Source: Desulfovibrionales bacterium
GTDB taxonomy: Bacteria; Desulfobacterota; QYQD01
Direction: 5' to 3'
Assembly: GCA_028715605.1 (NCBI GenBank)
Contig: JAQURM010000002.1
Span: forward strand, 307,980-371,979
Length of the DNA: 64,000 nucleotides
In this document: piece after piece, positions 53,695-63,606 of the stretch
Position numbering within the stretch: the stretch's first letter is position 1
How the letters are laid out: every line of letters starts with the position of its first letter
Notes under the pieces: model-generated
Told to the model about the DNA's origin: nothing
Database searches by the model: none
Seen by the model: the letters and a program-made list of their open reading frames with translations, nothing else
Program-made: the position numbers and the translations under genes

Positions 53695-56373
53695 ATGGCT
53701 GAAGCGATACCTACGACAGGAGAAATATTACCGAAGGCCTACGAACCGCATGAGGTGGAAAAGAGGTGGTACTCTTTCTGGGAACAGGAAGGGCTTTTCA
53801 CGGCGAAAGTAACGGACGAGAAGCGGCCTTATTCCATAGTCATTCCTCCCCCGAACATCACCGGTTCCCTGCACATGGGCCATGCCCTTAACAATATCCT
53901 GCAGGATATATTAATACGTTATAAAAGGATGGCCGGCTGCAATACTCTCTGGGTGCCGGGGACCGATCATGCGGGCATAGCCACACAAAACGTGGTGGAA
54001 AGGCAACTGGCGGCCGACGGGCTGGACCGGCATACCGTCGGTCGGGAGAGATTCATCGAGCGTGTCTGGCGGTGGAAAGAGGAATCCGGCGGGCAAATAA
54101 TCAACCAACTCAAGAGACTGGGATGCGCCTGTGACTGGAGCCGGCAGCGATTTACCATGGACGAGGGGCTGTCCCGCGCGGTGAGGGAGGTATTCGTCCG
54201 GTTATATCGCGAAGGACTTATCTACAGAGGCGATTACATTATCAACTGGTGCCCGCGCTGCCACACGGCCCTGGCCGACCTCGAAGTAGAACATGAGAAC
54301 CATAAAGGGAGCCTCTATCATATCCGTTATCCCTATGCCGACGGATCCGGCTATGTAGTAGTGGCCACGACCCGACCGGAGACCATGCTCGGCGATACGG
54401 CGGTAGCTGTAGGCCCTGAGGACGAAAGGTATAAGAATGTAATCGGGAGAAATCTTATCCTACCCCTTTTAAAAAGGGCCATACCGGTTATCTCTGATTC
54501 TTATGTCGATCCTTCCTTTGGCACCGGGGCCCTGAAAGTAACCCCGGCCCACGACCCCAACGACTTCGAAATTGGCCTGCGTCACAAATTACCTGCGGTT
54601 AAGGTCATGGATGAGACCGGGTACATGAACGATGAGGCCGGTCCATACCGGGGGTTGGACCGCTACGAGTGCCGCAAAAAGGTGGTGGCGGATCTCGAGG
54701 CCGAAGGACTCCTGGAAAAAGTTGAACCCCTGGAACATGCCGTGGGGCACTGCTATCGCTGCAAGACGGTAGTCGAGCCGACCCTTTCCAAACAGTGGTT
54801 TGTCTCTGTAAAGCCGCTGGCCGAAAGGGCCATCGCTGCGGTTGAGACCGGCCAAACCCGCATAATACCCAAGATGTGGGAAAATACCTATTTTGACTGG
54901 ATGCGTAACATCCGTGACTGGTGCATATCCCGCCAGATCTGGTGGGGGCACCGCATTCCCGCCTGGTTCTGTGATGACTGTGGCGAGACCATTGTCGATG
55001 CCGCGGCGCCGCTGAGCTGCCCGAAATGTGCAGGCAAAAATATCCGGCAGGAAGAAGACGTCCTCGATACCTGGTTCAGTTCGGCCTTATGGCCGTTTTC
55101 CACCCTGGGCTGGCCGGAGGAGACCAGAGAGCTGAAGCTCTTCTATCCCACATCCGTGCTCATCACCGGTTTCGATATCCTCTTTTTCTGGGTGGCCCGC
55201 ATGCTGATGATGGGCCTCCATTTTATGGGTGAAGTTCCCTTTAAGGATGTTTACATACATGCCCTGGTGCGCGACGCTGAGGGCCAGAAGATGAGCAAAT
55301 CCAAGGGTAATGTCATTGACCCGCTCATCGTTATGGATAAGTATGGGACGGACGCCTTTCGCTTCACCCTGGCGGCATTTGCTGCGCAGGGACGGGATAT
55401 CCGCCTCTCTGAACAGCGCATCGAGGGTTACCGCCATTTTATTAATAAGGTCTGGAATGCCGCACGGTTCGTACTGATGAACGCGGATGGATGCCGGACG
55501 GTAGAGATTACCCGGCCCGTTTCCCATCTTTCGCTGGAAAACCGGTGGATATTAAGCCGCGTGAAAAGGGTGATAGACACAGTAAGAGAAGGTCTGGATG
55601 ACTATCGTTTTAATGATGCGGCCCAGGCCCTCTACCAGTTTTTCTGGCGCGAGTACTGTGACTGGTACCTGGAAATGATTAAACCCGCTCTTTATCTTAC
55701 CGAAGACCAGGAGGCACGCAATGCCACACAGCAGGTCATGCTCTCGGTGCTGAGCGCCAGCCTGCGCCTGCTCCATCCTTCCATCCCTTTTGTTACCGAG
55801 GAATTATGGCATTATCTGCCGGGCAGCGCCGGAAGCATTATGGAGGCCTCCTTTCCAGAGAGCAAGGATTATCCGGAGGATATGGAAAGTGAAAGGCAGA
55901 TGGACTTGCTTATGGATGTGATAACCGGGATACGCAACCTGCGCAGCGAGATGAATGTCCATCCGGCTCAAAAGGTAAACATAATCGTCCTCAGCGGAAG
56001 CGGGCCGGCACGTGAGCTTATTTTCAGACATGGGATTTTCCTAAAGAACCTGGCTAAGGTAGAAGGTCTTGAGATACGCGCTGATGGTGAGCGGCCTAAG
56101 GGGGCGGTGTCCTGTATAACCGATCAGGTCGAAACCTACCTGCTCCTCGAAGGAGTAATCGATATCTCCGCAGAAACCGCAAAACTGCAGAAAGAGGCAG
56201 GCAAACTCCGGACAGAGCTGAAACGGATACAGAACAAGCTGGCTAACCGGGACTTTCTGGAACGCGCCCCGGCCGGGATAATCGACAAGGAAAAAGGCAA
56301 AGTGCAGGAATTTGTCGCCCGTCTGGATAAAATAGATGCCAATCTGAAACGGCTGGAGGAAATACGAACATAG
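53695..56373 (+). CDS. valS: Valyl-tRNA synthetase
   Basis: 892 residues, class I. HIGH motif in [17 protein letters not shown] (about residue 45), editing domain around 200-350, KMSKS in [12 protein letters not shown] (about 535), anticodon-binding domain and C-terminal coiled coil ([20 protein letters not shown]), all in the usual order. ATG at 53695, preceded by GGAAGGAAAACTGATT. Confidence 0.97.
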   Translation: MAEAIPTTGEILPKAYEPHEVEKRWYSFWEQEGLFTAKVTDEKRPYSIVIPPPNITGSLHMGHALNNILQDILIRYKRMAGCNTLWVPGTDHAGIATQNVVERQLAADGLDRHTVGRERFIERVWRWKEESGGQIINQLKRLGCACDWSRQRFTMDEGLSRAVREVFVRLYREGLIYRGDYIINWCPRCHTALADLEVEHENHKGSLYHIRYPYADGSGYVVVATTRPETMLGDTAVAVGPEDERYKNVIGRNLILPLLKRAIPVISDSYVDPSFGTGALKVTPAHDPNDFEIGLRHKLPAVKVMDETGYMNDEAGPYRGLDRYECRKKVVADLEAEGLLEKVEPLEHAVGHCYRCKTVVEPTLSKQWFVSVKPLAERAIAAVETGQTRIIPKMWENTYFDWMRNIRDWCISRQIWWGHRIPAWFCDDCGETIVDAAAPLSCPKCAGKNIRQEEDVLDTWFSSALWPFSTLGWPEETRELKLFYPTSVLITGFDILFFWVARMLMMGLHFMGEVPFKDVYIHALVRDAEGQKMSKSKGNVIDPLIVMDKYGTDAFRFTLAAFAAQGRDIRLSEQRIEGYRHFINKVWNAARFVLMNADGCRTVEITRPVSHLSLENRWILSRVKRVIDTVREGLDDYRFNDAAQALYQFFWREYCDWYLEMIKPALYLTEDQEARNATQQVMLSVLSASLRLLHPSIPFVTEELWHYLPGSAGSIMEASFPESKDYPEDMESERQMDLLMDVITGIRNLRSEMNVHPAQKVNIIVLSGSGPARELIFRHGIFLKNLAKVEGLEIRADGERPKGAVSCITDQVETYLLLEGVIDISAETAKLQKEAGKLRTELKRIQNKLANRDFLERAPAGIIDKEKGKVQEFVARLDKIDANLKRLEEIRT

Positions 56374-56460
56374 GTTTTATACGGAGTTTTCAATACGCGT
56401 TTTTTTATCACCCCTCAGGGAAAGGTGACCATCACAAATTGCTACCCTAATAATTTCTTT

Positions 56461-56511
56461 TGAACATGCATAGCGAGCGCATTCCCCGCAGCTTGCTGCG
56501 GGGAGCTTCAA
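56461..56511 (+). repeat. Repeat R7, copy a, with strong hairpin
   Basis: TGAACATGCATAGCGAGCGC followed by the perfect palindrome CCCCGCAGCTTGCTGCGGGG and AGCTTCA. The stem has no T-run. Copy b at 57831-57888 flanks the other side of the MFS gene in the same orientation. Confidence 0.75.
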
Positions 56512-56597
56512 AATCTTTCTTCCTCTTTTATCATCTTAAACTATACCTTTCGCCTTTGTGGTAGGATGAAAAGTTACGAATAAATAGATACCGTGCT

Positions 56598-57806
56598 ATG
56601 GTATGGCTAAAGGCGGAAGCAGCTATGCGGCACCTTAAGGGGCAACCGGGAAAGATACTTGGTTTTGAAAGGAACGTCTTTTTCAGCGGATTGGTAAGCT
56701 TCTTTACGGACGTTGGTTCCGAGATGATCTACCCCCTGGTGCCTATCTTTCTGGCCTCGGTTCTCGGGGTCAATAAGGCCGTCATAGGCGTGATTGAGGG
56801 CATCGCCGAGAGCACGGCGAGTTTGGTCAAGCTGTTTTCCGGTTGGCTTTCTGACCAAATTGGCCGGCGCAAGATTCTGATGGTCTTTGGCTATGGCATC
56901 TCCACTGCCAGCCGTCCTTTTATGGCCTTGGCCACGCATTGGGGGCACGTGCTCTCGGCGCGTTTCATAGATCGCTTTGGCAAGGGCGTCCGTACTGCTC
57001 CCAGAGATGTCATTATAACCGAATCCACACCTCCGACTCATCTGGGCCGCTCCTTTGGCTTTCATCGCACCATGGATACGCTTGGAGCCGTGGTTGGCCC
57101 GCTTTTAGCCTTTGCCATTTTGTCCATCTACCACGGTAATTACCGGCTTGTATTCTGGCTGTCTATAATCCCAGGCCTAGCGGCGGTTATTATTGCCAGC
57201 AGCTTCGTTACCGAAAAAAAGAGGGCGAAACTTTCCTCAAGTGAACGCTTTAAATTCGATTTGAAAAGGCTTGGCGGTTCTTATAAGCGTTTCCTGGCCA
57301 TTATAACTGTTTTTGCCCTGGGCAATTCGAGCGATGTTTTCCTCGTCCTGAGGGCGCAAGACCTGGGGGTCAAGACAGCGCTTGTTCCTTTAGCCTATCT
57401 GACCTTCAACCTGGTTTATGCCCTATCGGCCTGGCCGGCCGGCGTACTGGCCGACCGTTTCGGCAAAAGGCGGCTGGTTACATTGGGGTTTGTCCTTTTC
57501 GCCGTCGTATATCTTGGCTTTGGCTTGGCCACCCACCCCGGCCACGCCTGGCTGCTTTTCCCCATTTATGGCCTGTTTATGGGGATAAGCGAGGGCGTGC
57601 AGCGGGCCTATCTGGCCTCGATAGTCCCGCCTGACTTCAAGGCTACCGGCTTTGGGCTTTATCACATGGCTATAGGCCTGGCTGTCTTGCCGGCCAGTAT
57701 GATCGGCGGCCTTCTCTGGGATGCCATCGGCCCCCAGGCTACTTTTTATTATGGAGCAGGGATGGCCGCCCTCTCTGCCTTATTGTTTATCATTGTGCGG
57801 AAATGA
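56598..57806 (+). CDS. Major facilitator superfamily transporter
   Basis: 402 residues with 12 membrane helices. The conserved MFS motif between helices 2 and 3 reads SGWLSDQIGRRKILM, with a second copy in GVLADRFGKRRLV between helices 8 and 9. Substrate unknown. The gene is bracketed by two direct copies of R7. The start could be the ATG at 56598 or 56625; neither has a clear SD. Confidence 0.88.
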   Translation: MVWLKAEAAMRHLKGQPGKILGFERNVFFSGLVSFFTDVGSEMIYPLVPIFLASVLGVNKAVIGVIEGIAESTASLVKLFSGWLSDQIGRRKILMVFGYGISTASRPFMALATHWGHVLSARFIDRFGKGVRTAPRDVIITESTPPTHLGRSFGFHRTMDTLGAVVGPLLAFAILSIYHGNYRLVFWLSIIPGLAAVIIASSFVTEKKRAKLSSSERFKFDLKRLGGSYKRFLAIITVFALGNSSDVFLVLRAQDLGVKTALVPLAYLTFNLVYALSAWPAGVLADRFGKRRLVTLGFVLFAVVYLGFGLATHPGHAWLLFPIYGLFMGISEGVQRAYLASIVPPDFKATGFGLYHMAIGLAVLPASMIGGLLWDAIGPQATFYYGAGMAALSALLFIIVRK

Positions 57807-57830
57807 AGAAGACTCTGAGAGTCCGGAAGG

Positions 57831-57888
57831 CTGAACATGCATAGCGAGCGCGTTCTCCGTCCGCCTCAGGCGGACAGCGGGGAGCTTC
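57831..57888 (+). repeat. Repeat R7, copy b, between convergent MFS and LysR genes
   Basis: Same core GAACATGCATAGCGAGCGC and GGGGAGCTTCA ends, but the inner palindrome is longer and contains GTCCGCCTCAGGCGGAC instead of the plain GCAGCTTGC. It lies in the 90-bp gap between the 3' ends of two convergent genes, so it may act as a bidirectional RNA hairpin. Confidence 0.75.
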
Positions 57889-57896
57889 AATCACAA

Positions 57897-58802
57897 TCAA
57901 AATGGCATAAAAAATCTATATTCTTTTATAAAATTCCAGAAGGTCTTTCCAACTGTTGTTGAAGGCTCTTTTTCTATGCCGGCGAGGTAAAACCTTCTCT
58001 TTATTTTCTTGCCTGATATGTCCAGCAGCTTAATAGAGCTATCCTTTATTGTCTTAAAAACAGACCATTTTGAGACAAAGGATATGCCCATCCCCGACTG
58101 AACCATCTGTATTATCAGCTCGGTATTGCCAAGTGTCATTAGTACCTTTATTTCCTTTGGATTTATTTTCAAGTTGTGCAGAAAATCATCTATGAATTCC
58201 CTCATATCTGAGCCTGCCTCAGGCATGATAAATGGTTGGGATGTTAAATCATGAGGTTTCAGAGACTTTTTCTTTGCCAATGGATTGTCTTCGGATGTGA
58301 TGATTACTATCTCATCCCTGGCAATCTCCTTTAAGAAGACACCCGAATCTCTTATTTTCCTCTCAACAATTCCTATATCAATTTTCCTCTCGTGAAGGTC
58401 GTGTATTATCCTTTCCGTATCCGATACTGATAATTCTATTTGTACCTCCGGATAGTTCTTAGAGAAATTGTAAAATACCTGCGGCAGTAGATATGTTGCA
58501 GCAGTCATGCTTGCTCCAATATATAATGTGCCCTTAGTCTTTTGCACCATAGTATAAACATCATTTTCCAGTCTTCGATACTGTTCAAGAATCTGTTTCG
58601 CATGTTCATAAAAAATCTTCCCGGCAGGTGTTGGTATTATAGCCTTGCCCTTTCTGTTTAAAAGTCTTATTCCGAGTTCGCCTTCAAGATTTTTTATCAG
58701 GTGGCTCATGGCAGACTGGGTCATGAACTTGGCCTCTGCTGCCTTTGAGAAGCTATTCAATTCAACAACAAGACAGAATGCCTTTAACCTGTGGTCTTCC
58801 AT
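57897..58802 (-). CDS. LysR-family transcriptional regulator (candidate regulator of tungstate uptake)
   Basis: 301 residues. N-terminal winged HTH (residues ~3-62): LKAFCLVVELNSFSKAAEAK and SAMSHLIKNLEGELGIRLLN. The C-terminal effector domain (~92-290) has the CysB/CbbR-type substrate-binding fold. It is divergent from the first TupA-like gene across a 158-bp region, the usual layout for a LysR protein and its target. Effector unknown; an oxyanion is plausible. Confidence 0.88.
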   Translation of the reverse strand: MEDHRLKAFCLVVELNSFSKAAEAKFMTQSAMSHLIKNLEGELGIRLLNRKGKAIIPTPAGKIFYEHAKQILEQYRRLENDVYTMVQKTKGTLYIGASMTAATYLLPQVFYNFSKNYPEVQIELSVSDTERIIHDLHERKIDIGIVERKIRDSGVFLKEIARDEIVIITSEDNPLAKKKSLKPHDLTSQPFIMPEAGSDMREFIDDFLHNLKINPKEIKVLMTLGNTELIIQMVQSGMGISFVSKWSVFKTIKDSSIKLLDISGKKIKRRFYLAGIEKEPSTTVGKTFWNFIKEYRFFMPF

Positions 58803-58960
58803 GGGCGTTATTGTAAGTAGTCAAAGAGCAGGAGTCAATATAAGATATTATGAATATATTTCATTGTATTGATGAAAAAAATAAATTGGACTTATAACGT
58901 ATCAAAATCTATTTTTATGGTGCCGTCCAGACTTTGACTCTTTAAGGGAGGGTATCAAAC
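58803..58960. promoter_or_regulatory. Divergent LysR/tup control region
   Basis: AT-rich 158 bp between the divergent start codons. It contains an ATAAGATATTATGAATATAT segment with T-N11-A dyad character (a typical LysR-type site) and a separate ATAACGTAT short dyad. No -35/-10 pair stands out. The tup side has GGGAGG 8 nt before the ATG and an in-frame TAA just upstream, so the TupA-like start at 58961 is fixed. Operator assignment is a candidate only. Confidence 0.35.
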
Positions 58961-59743
58961 ATGGCTAAAGAAAAGACAGAACTTATTATAGCATCAACGA
59001 CAAGTATTCAAAATTCCGGGCTGTTTGCCATACTGATTCCCGCCTATGAAAAATCGACAAAATATGATGTCAAAGTAGAAGTTATAGCTGTGGGCACTGG
59101 AAAAGCCATGAAAATAGCAAAGAAGGGCGAGGCCGATATGCTCTTCGTACACGATCCCTTTCGGGAGGAAAAATTTGTCGGAGGGGGGTATGGTGTCAAC
59201 AGAAGATCTGTGATGCATAATGATTTTGTTATCGCCGGTCCATCCGGCGACCCGGCAAAGATAAAGGGATTAAAAACCGCTGTCGAGGCATTTGAAGAAA
59301 TTGCAGAGAAGGGGTTGCCTTTCGTATCAAGGGGCGACGATTCAGGTACAAATATCAAAGAACTGGATGTCTGGGATGATGCCGGGATAAATCCTAAGGG
59401 GAAGGGCTGGTATTTCGAGGCCGGCGCCAAAATGGGGGACACATTAATGATAGCTGATCAGAAGCGGGCCTATACACTCACCGATCTGGGGACCTTCTTG
59501 AATTACGAGACAAAAATCAAGCTGAAGGCCCTCTTTAAAGGTGACCCTGTTTTGAAAAATCTCTATAGCGTGATTGCGGTAAATCCTGACAGGTTCCCGA
59601 ATATAAGGTACAGAGAGGCCATGGATTTTATCGCCTTTGTAACCTCACCTGATGGACAACGTCTGATAGCGCAATATAAAAAACACGGGGTTAATCTCTT
59701 CTATCCGGATGCAGCGCCGGCGGTGATGAATGAAAAGAGATAA
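58961..59743 (+). CDS. TupA-like tungstate-binding protein without signal peptide
   Basis: 260 residues of the TupA/PBP-like family: LIIASTTSIQNSGLFAILIP at the start (the TTST-type oxyanion-binding box), VGTGKAMKIAKKGEADMLFVHD, then FVSRGDDSGTNIKELDVW and RYREAMDFIAFVTSPDGQ. Unlike the third copy it begins directly with MAKEKTEL and has no export signal; an in-frame TAA immediately upstream rules out a longer protein. It may be a cytosolic oxyanion-binding protein or a sensor. First gene downstream of the LysR region. Confidence 0.8.
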   Translation: MAKEKTELIIASTTSIQNSGLFAILIPAYEKSTKYDVKVEVIAVGTGKAMKIAKKGEADMLFVHDPFREEKFVGGGYGVNRRSVMHNDFVIAGPSGDPAKIKGLKTAVEAFEEIAEKGLPFVSRGDDSGTNIKELDVWDDAGINPKGKGWYFEAGAKMGDTLMIADQKRAYTLTDLGTFLNYETKIKLKALFKGDPVLKNLYSVIAVNPDRFPNIRYREAMDFIAFVTSPDGQRLIAQYKKHGVNLFYPDAAPAVMNEKR

Positions 59744-59789
59744 TATGTAGGACTTTCCCCACATTCTTATGGAAGCTGTTGTTCCTGTG

Positions 59790-59930
59790 CGAAACTTGCT
59801 GGAGCAGTCCGCCTTAGGCGGATCGAGGGCGAGCAGTAAGGGGAAAGCCAGCCCTTTAGAGGCTGGAAGGGGCAAGCATTCCCCGCCTGCGAGCCGCGAA
59901 AGGGTCGCTGCGCAAGCCGTGAAGCGAAGG
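59790..59930 (-). repeat. Dispersed repeat R1, copy b (inverted partner of 3533-3668)
   Basis: See copy a. Within the 326-bp gap between the first and second TupA-like genes. Copies keep the same flanking arms, while the tip palindrome has changed. Confidence 0.8.
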
Positions 59931-60069
59931 AATGACGGCTTCCATTTCCAGCCTGCGAAAATTGGCTAAGAATTAACACATTGACATAATCTCCTGAGAT
60001 TTTTGGGAGAAGTCCTAATAATATGACCTTGCTCACACAAAAATCGGTGTCACGTTTAAAGGAGGAAAC

Positions 60070-60930
60070 ATGATGTCCAAGAAATTTTTCCTTTTTATGA
60101 TTTTCATGCTCGCTCTCAACTTGTCATCGGTTGCCTTTTCCGGAGAAAAATGCACCGCAGTTTATGGAAGTGGACCAAATTCATTTTCTCTTGCCACGGG
60201 CAGCCCCGGGGAGCTCGGACTCCTGCGGGTTCTTGCGGAATCCTTCAGTAAAGAGGTGGATACGGCCCTCTGCTGGATAAAAGCAGGTACAGGGGATTCT
60301 TTAAAACTTTTAAAGGAAGAGGCCGTCGATATGATTATGGTACATGCCCCGGATGCTGAAAAGAAAGCAGTGGCAGAAGGCTGGGCTGCGAAAAGGACAC
60401 TGATTGGTTCTAATGAGTTTTATATTGTCGGTCCGCCGAATGATCCTGCTAAGATCAATAAAGCCAAAAACGCTGTGGAGGCATATAGCCGGATTGCAAA
60501 TGCGAAAACCAAATTTTTTTCGCGGGGAGATAATTCAGGCACACATAAAAAAGAGATGGCTGTCTGGAATAAGGCCGGAATCGTGCCTTCGGGAGACTGG
60601 TATGTCATTACAAAAGACTTCATGACTGCAACCTTGAAAAGAGCAGATGCAGAAAGAGGATACTTCATGACGGACAGCAGCACCTGGGTGGCGGAGAAAA
60701 AGAATGTGCCCAATCTGAAAATACTCTTTAGAGGCGATAAATTTCTTGTGAACACCTATCATGCCCTTTGCCGGCCGGGCGGTGTAACGGATGGCGCACC
60801 ATTGGCATCCAGATTCATTGATTTTGTCGCCTCTGAAGAAGGACAAAAGATTATCAGAGAATATGGAAAAGAGCAATACGGAGAAGGGCTTTACAATGAT
60901 GCCGCTTATGCACATCAATACGATGATTAG
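60070..60930 (+). CDS. Divergent TupA-like exported binding protein
   Basis: 286 residues with a signal peptide (about 1-26; ends SVAFSGEKC). The TTST-type box is replaced by FSLATGSPGELGLLRVLAE, and the substitution of T/S/N residues suggests a different ligand. The rest keeps the family: IKAGTGDSLKLLKEEAVD, FFSRGDNSGTHKKEMAVW and SRFIDFVASEEGQKIIREYG. GGAGG precedes the ATG. Second of three successive paralogues. Confidence 0.82.
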   Translation: MMSKKFFLFMIFMLALNLSSVAFSGEKCTAVYGSGPNSFSLATGSPGELGLLRVLAESFSKEVDTALCWIKAGTGDSLKLLKEEAVDMIMVHAPDAEKKAVAEGWAAKRTLIGSNEFYIVGPPNDPAKINKAKNAVEAYSRIANAKTKFFSRGDNSGTHKKEMAVWNKAGIVPSGDWYVITKDFMTATLKRADAERGYFMTDSSTWVAEKKNVPNLKILFRGDKFLVNTYHALCRPGGVTDGAPLASRFIDFVASEEGQKIIREYGKEQYGEGLYNDAAYAHQYDD

Positions 60931-61013
60931 GGGCATATCCTTCAGGGCAGAAAATTGTCTCTGCAACCCTTAGAGACCTCTTGATTTTAAATCTCGATCA
61001 AAGGAGGGAAAGG

Positions 61014-61832
61014 ATGAGGAACTTTAGATTTTTCTTGGCGCTAATAATGCTGGTAATGATTTCTGCGGTGAATGTATCCGCTGAAACAAGAATCCGCTGC
61101 GCCTCAACCACAAGCACACAGAATTCGGGATTATTTGATTACATCCTGCCAATGTTTGGGAAAAAAATAGGCATAAAGATTGATGTTGTGGCTGTCGGCA
61201 CAGGCGCTGCCATTGAAATAGGCAAAAGGGGGGATGCCGACGTAGTTTTTGTCCATGCAAGGGAGCAGGAATTAAAGGCGGTTGAGGAGGGATATTTCGT
61301 GAATCGCCACGATGTTATGTATAATGATTTCGTCGTTATCGGCCCTCCTCATGACCCTGCGAAAATAAAAGGAACGAAATCGGCTCCAGATGCCTTTAAG
61401 AAGATTGCCCAGAGTAATTATCACTTTGTATCGCGGGGTGACAAATCAGGGACGCATACCAAGGAACTTGCGATATGGGGAAAAGCAGGCATAGACCCGA
61501 AAGGACAGAAGTGGTATCTCGAAGTGGGTCAGGGAATGGAAAAGACACAGAGGATTGCGAATGAAAAACGGGCTTATACGCTCACTGACAGAGGCACATG
61601 GCTTGCCACAAAGGAAAAGGATAAACTCGAAATGGTCATAGTTCTCGAAGGCGATCCTGTATTATTCAATCAATATGGCGTCATGGCAGTGAATCCTGAA
61701 AAACACAAGCATGTCAAATATAGGGAGGCGATGGAGTTTATAAGCTGGCTTATATCAGGGGATGGGCAGCAGGTTATTGCCTCATTTAAAGATAACCATG
61801 GCAATCAGCTTTTCATCCCAAACGCAAAATAA
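61014..61832 (+). CDS. tupA: TupA-like exported tungstate-binding protein
   Basis: 272 residues with a clear signal peptide (MRNFRFFLALIMLVMISAVNVSAET); AAAGGAGGG 6 nt before the ATG at 61014. The binding box CASTTSTQNSGLF is the classic TupA form, followed by VGTGAAIEIGKRGDADVVFV, HFVSRGDKSGTHTKELAIW and RYREAMEFISWLISGDGQQ. Best candidate for the true tungstate receptor of this locus. The porin gene follows after 16 bp. Confidence 0.88.
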   Translation: MRNFRFFLALIMLVMISAVNVSAETRIRCASTTSTQNSGLFDYILPMFGKKIGIKIDVVAVGTGAAIEIGKRGDADVVFVHAREQELKAVEEGYFVNRHDVMYNDFVVIGPPHDPAKIKGTKSAPDAFKKIAQSNYHFVSRGDKSGTHTKELAIWGKAGIDPKGQKWYLEVGQGMEKTQRIANEKRAYTLTDRGTWLATKEKDKLEMVIVLEGDPVLFNQYGVMAVNPEKHKHVKYREAMEFISWLISGDGQQVIASFKDNHGNQLFIPNAK

Positions 61833-61848
61833 GAACAGGAAATATTGT

Positions 61849-63339
61849 ATGAGAAAATTAAGTGTTTTTGTGGCGCTCCTTGTTTTTTCGCTTTCAGTGT
61901 GGGCGCTGCCTGCCCCGGCAGCAGACTCAAATGCAGAGATAGAACAACTTAAAGGAGAAGTGCAGAAGCTCCTCAAAAGAATAGAGGAGATGGAAAAGAG
62001 GCAGGCCGAGACCCAGGCCAAGACCATCGAGGTAGAAAAAAAATCGGCGGAAACCGAGAAGAAGACGTTACAGGCAGGGTATGATAAGGGTTTCTATATC
62101 AAGACCCAGGATGAAAATTTCCTATTGAAGACCAATGTATTCGTACAGTTTCGTCATACCTTTCTTGGCTTCGACAGAGAGATCAACGCCAATAGTGAGG
62201 ACTGGAACAACTTCTACCTGAGACGTGCGAGGGTCATATTCTCCGGCAATGCCCCCAATAAAGACTGGACATATTTCACCCATATACAGTTGGAACCGCA
62301 GAGCGCCGTCAACCTGCATGACGCCTATGTGACATGGAAGAACTATCCTTACGCCCAAATACAGTTCGGACGCGCCAAACTCCCCTACGGTCTTCATTTC
62401 TGGCAGTCCGCAACCATGCTGAATGGCGTGGAGCGTAGTATTTTTTCCGGTGAGACAGATGTGGATGGAAAGGATGATACGAGGAAATGGCCCGGTGGAA
62501 ATGCCAATTTTCAGGTCAGCACTGAAGATAGCGTTACAAAGTTTCCTCTTGGTGGGTTTAACCTCTTCAGATCTCAAGGAGTTCACCTGCAAGGGGATGT
62601 TGATTTATTCGGGCAGAACGGATTCTTACAATATTGGTCCGGTGCTTATAACGGCAGAAATTCAAAGGCGTCCCCTAATCTCGATTCCAATCCACTATGG
62701 GTGGGCAGAATCTCCATAAATCCATTTGGGAAATATAATCTTCTCCAGCAGGGAGACATAGATTACAGCATTACCCCTAAAGTCTGTTTCCTTGTCTCAG
62801 GTTTCTACAATACAGACCGCCTAAACCAGATTCGTAGCTCAACAGACGGGACTGCGAGTTCAGTATCTTACTATGATGTCATAGGCTCCGGTTACAACCT
62901 GGCTGCCCTGTTAAGATATAAGGGATTTTCTTTTGATGCCGAATACGGCTATGATCGGCTAAAACAGGAGAGAACTGCGGGAGATACATGGGATAGATTC
63001 GCATATAGATTTGATGCGGGTTATTTCGTCATACCGAAGAAATTTGAAGTAGTAGCCAGGTATGCGTATGTCGAAAGACTTGAAGATAACACAGTAGCCA
63101 GATCTTTTGCCTCAGGCCTCGGACTTGTCAGCGTTAATGGCGGCACGAACAATGCCATTGAGGATAACCTTCAGGAATATACGGTTGGGCTAACCTACTA
63201 TCTTTACGGACACAATCTAAAACTTTCTGTAGATTACAGTTATCTGATGAGAGAATTAACCCCAACTTCTACCGCAACGGTTCCGGTTAATGACCAGCAT
63301 GACAATAGATTCAGGACCATGGCGCAGTTTTACTTCTAA
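61849..63339 (+). CDS. OprO/OprP-type porin
   Basis: 496 residues. Signal peptide to about residue 24 (ALPAPAA), a coiled-coil periplasmic stretch (about 30-80; EQLKGEVQKLLKRIEEMEKR), then a beta-barrel with alternating hydrophobic strands, ending in an aromatic C-terminal strand NRFRTMAQFYF required for outer-membrane insertion. Resembles phosphate/oxyanion-selective porins. Placed between two tup genes, it probably gives the substrate a route across the outer membrane. The ATG at 61849 follows the previous stop by 16 bp. Confidence 0.85.
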   Translation: MRKLSVFVALLVFSLSVWALPAPAADSNAEIEQLKGEVQKLLKRIEEMEKRQAETQAKTIEVEKKSAETEKKTLQAGYDKGFYIKTQDENFLLKTNVFVQFRHTFLGFDREINANSEDWNNFYLRRARVIFSGNAPNKDWTYFTHIQLEPQSAVNLHDAYVTWKNYPYAQIQFGRAKLPYGLHFWQSATMLNGVERSIFSGETDVDGKDDTRKWPGGNANFQVSTEDSVTKFPLGGFNLFRSQGVHLQGDVDLFGQNGFLQYWSGAYNGRNSKASPNLDSNPLWVGRISINPFGKYNLLQQGDIDYSITPKVCFLVSGFYNTDRLNQIRSSTDGTASSVSYYDVIGSGYNLAALLRYKGFSFDAEYGYDRLKQERTAGDTWDRFAYRFDAGYFVIPKKFEVVARYAYVERLEDNTVARSFASGLGLVSVNGGTNNAIEDNLQEYTVGLTYYLYGHNLKLSVDYSYLMRELTPTSTATVPVNDQHDNRFRTMAQFYF

Positions 63340-63386
63340 CAGACGGCTGCGAAAACCATTTATAAAAATTTATTTCTATTCTATAC

Positions 63387-63572
63387 TTGACGAACTTGTA
63401 AAAGGCCCAGTTTCTCACGCAAGGGCGCAAAGACCGCAAAGAAAAATGAAAATCTGGAAATCCAAGAAATCAGGAGTAAAAGATTTTTTCATGAGTTCCT
63501 GAGTTCCAAATTTTATTCTTTTTACGTCCTCGGCGGCTCTGCGCGAGAAATTGATCTTTTCCAAGTCCATCA
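63387..63572 (+). repeat. Foldback element R3, copy c
   Basis: TTGACGAACTTGTAAAAGGC, CTCACGCAAGGGCGCAAAGA, GAAAATCTGGAAATCCAAGA and CTGAGTTCCAAATTTTATTC in the same order as copy b; no insertion. It fills the 267-bp gap between the porin and the permease gene. Confidence 0.8.
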
Positions 63573-63606
63573 TACCTTACTCTTACAAATTTTATTTGGT
63601 TCTATT

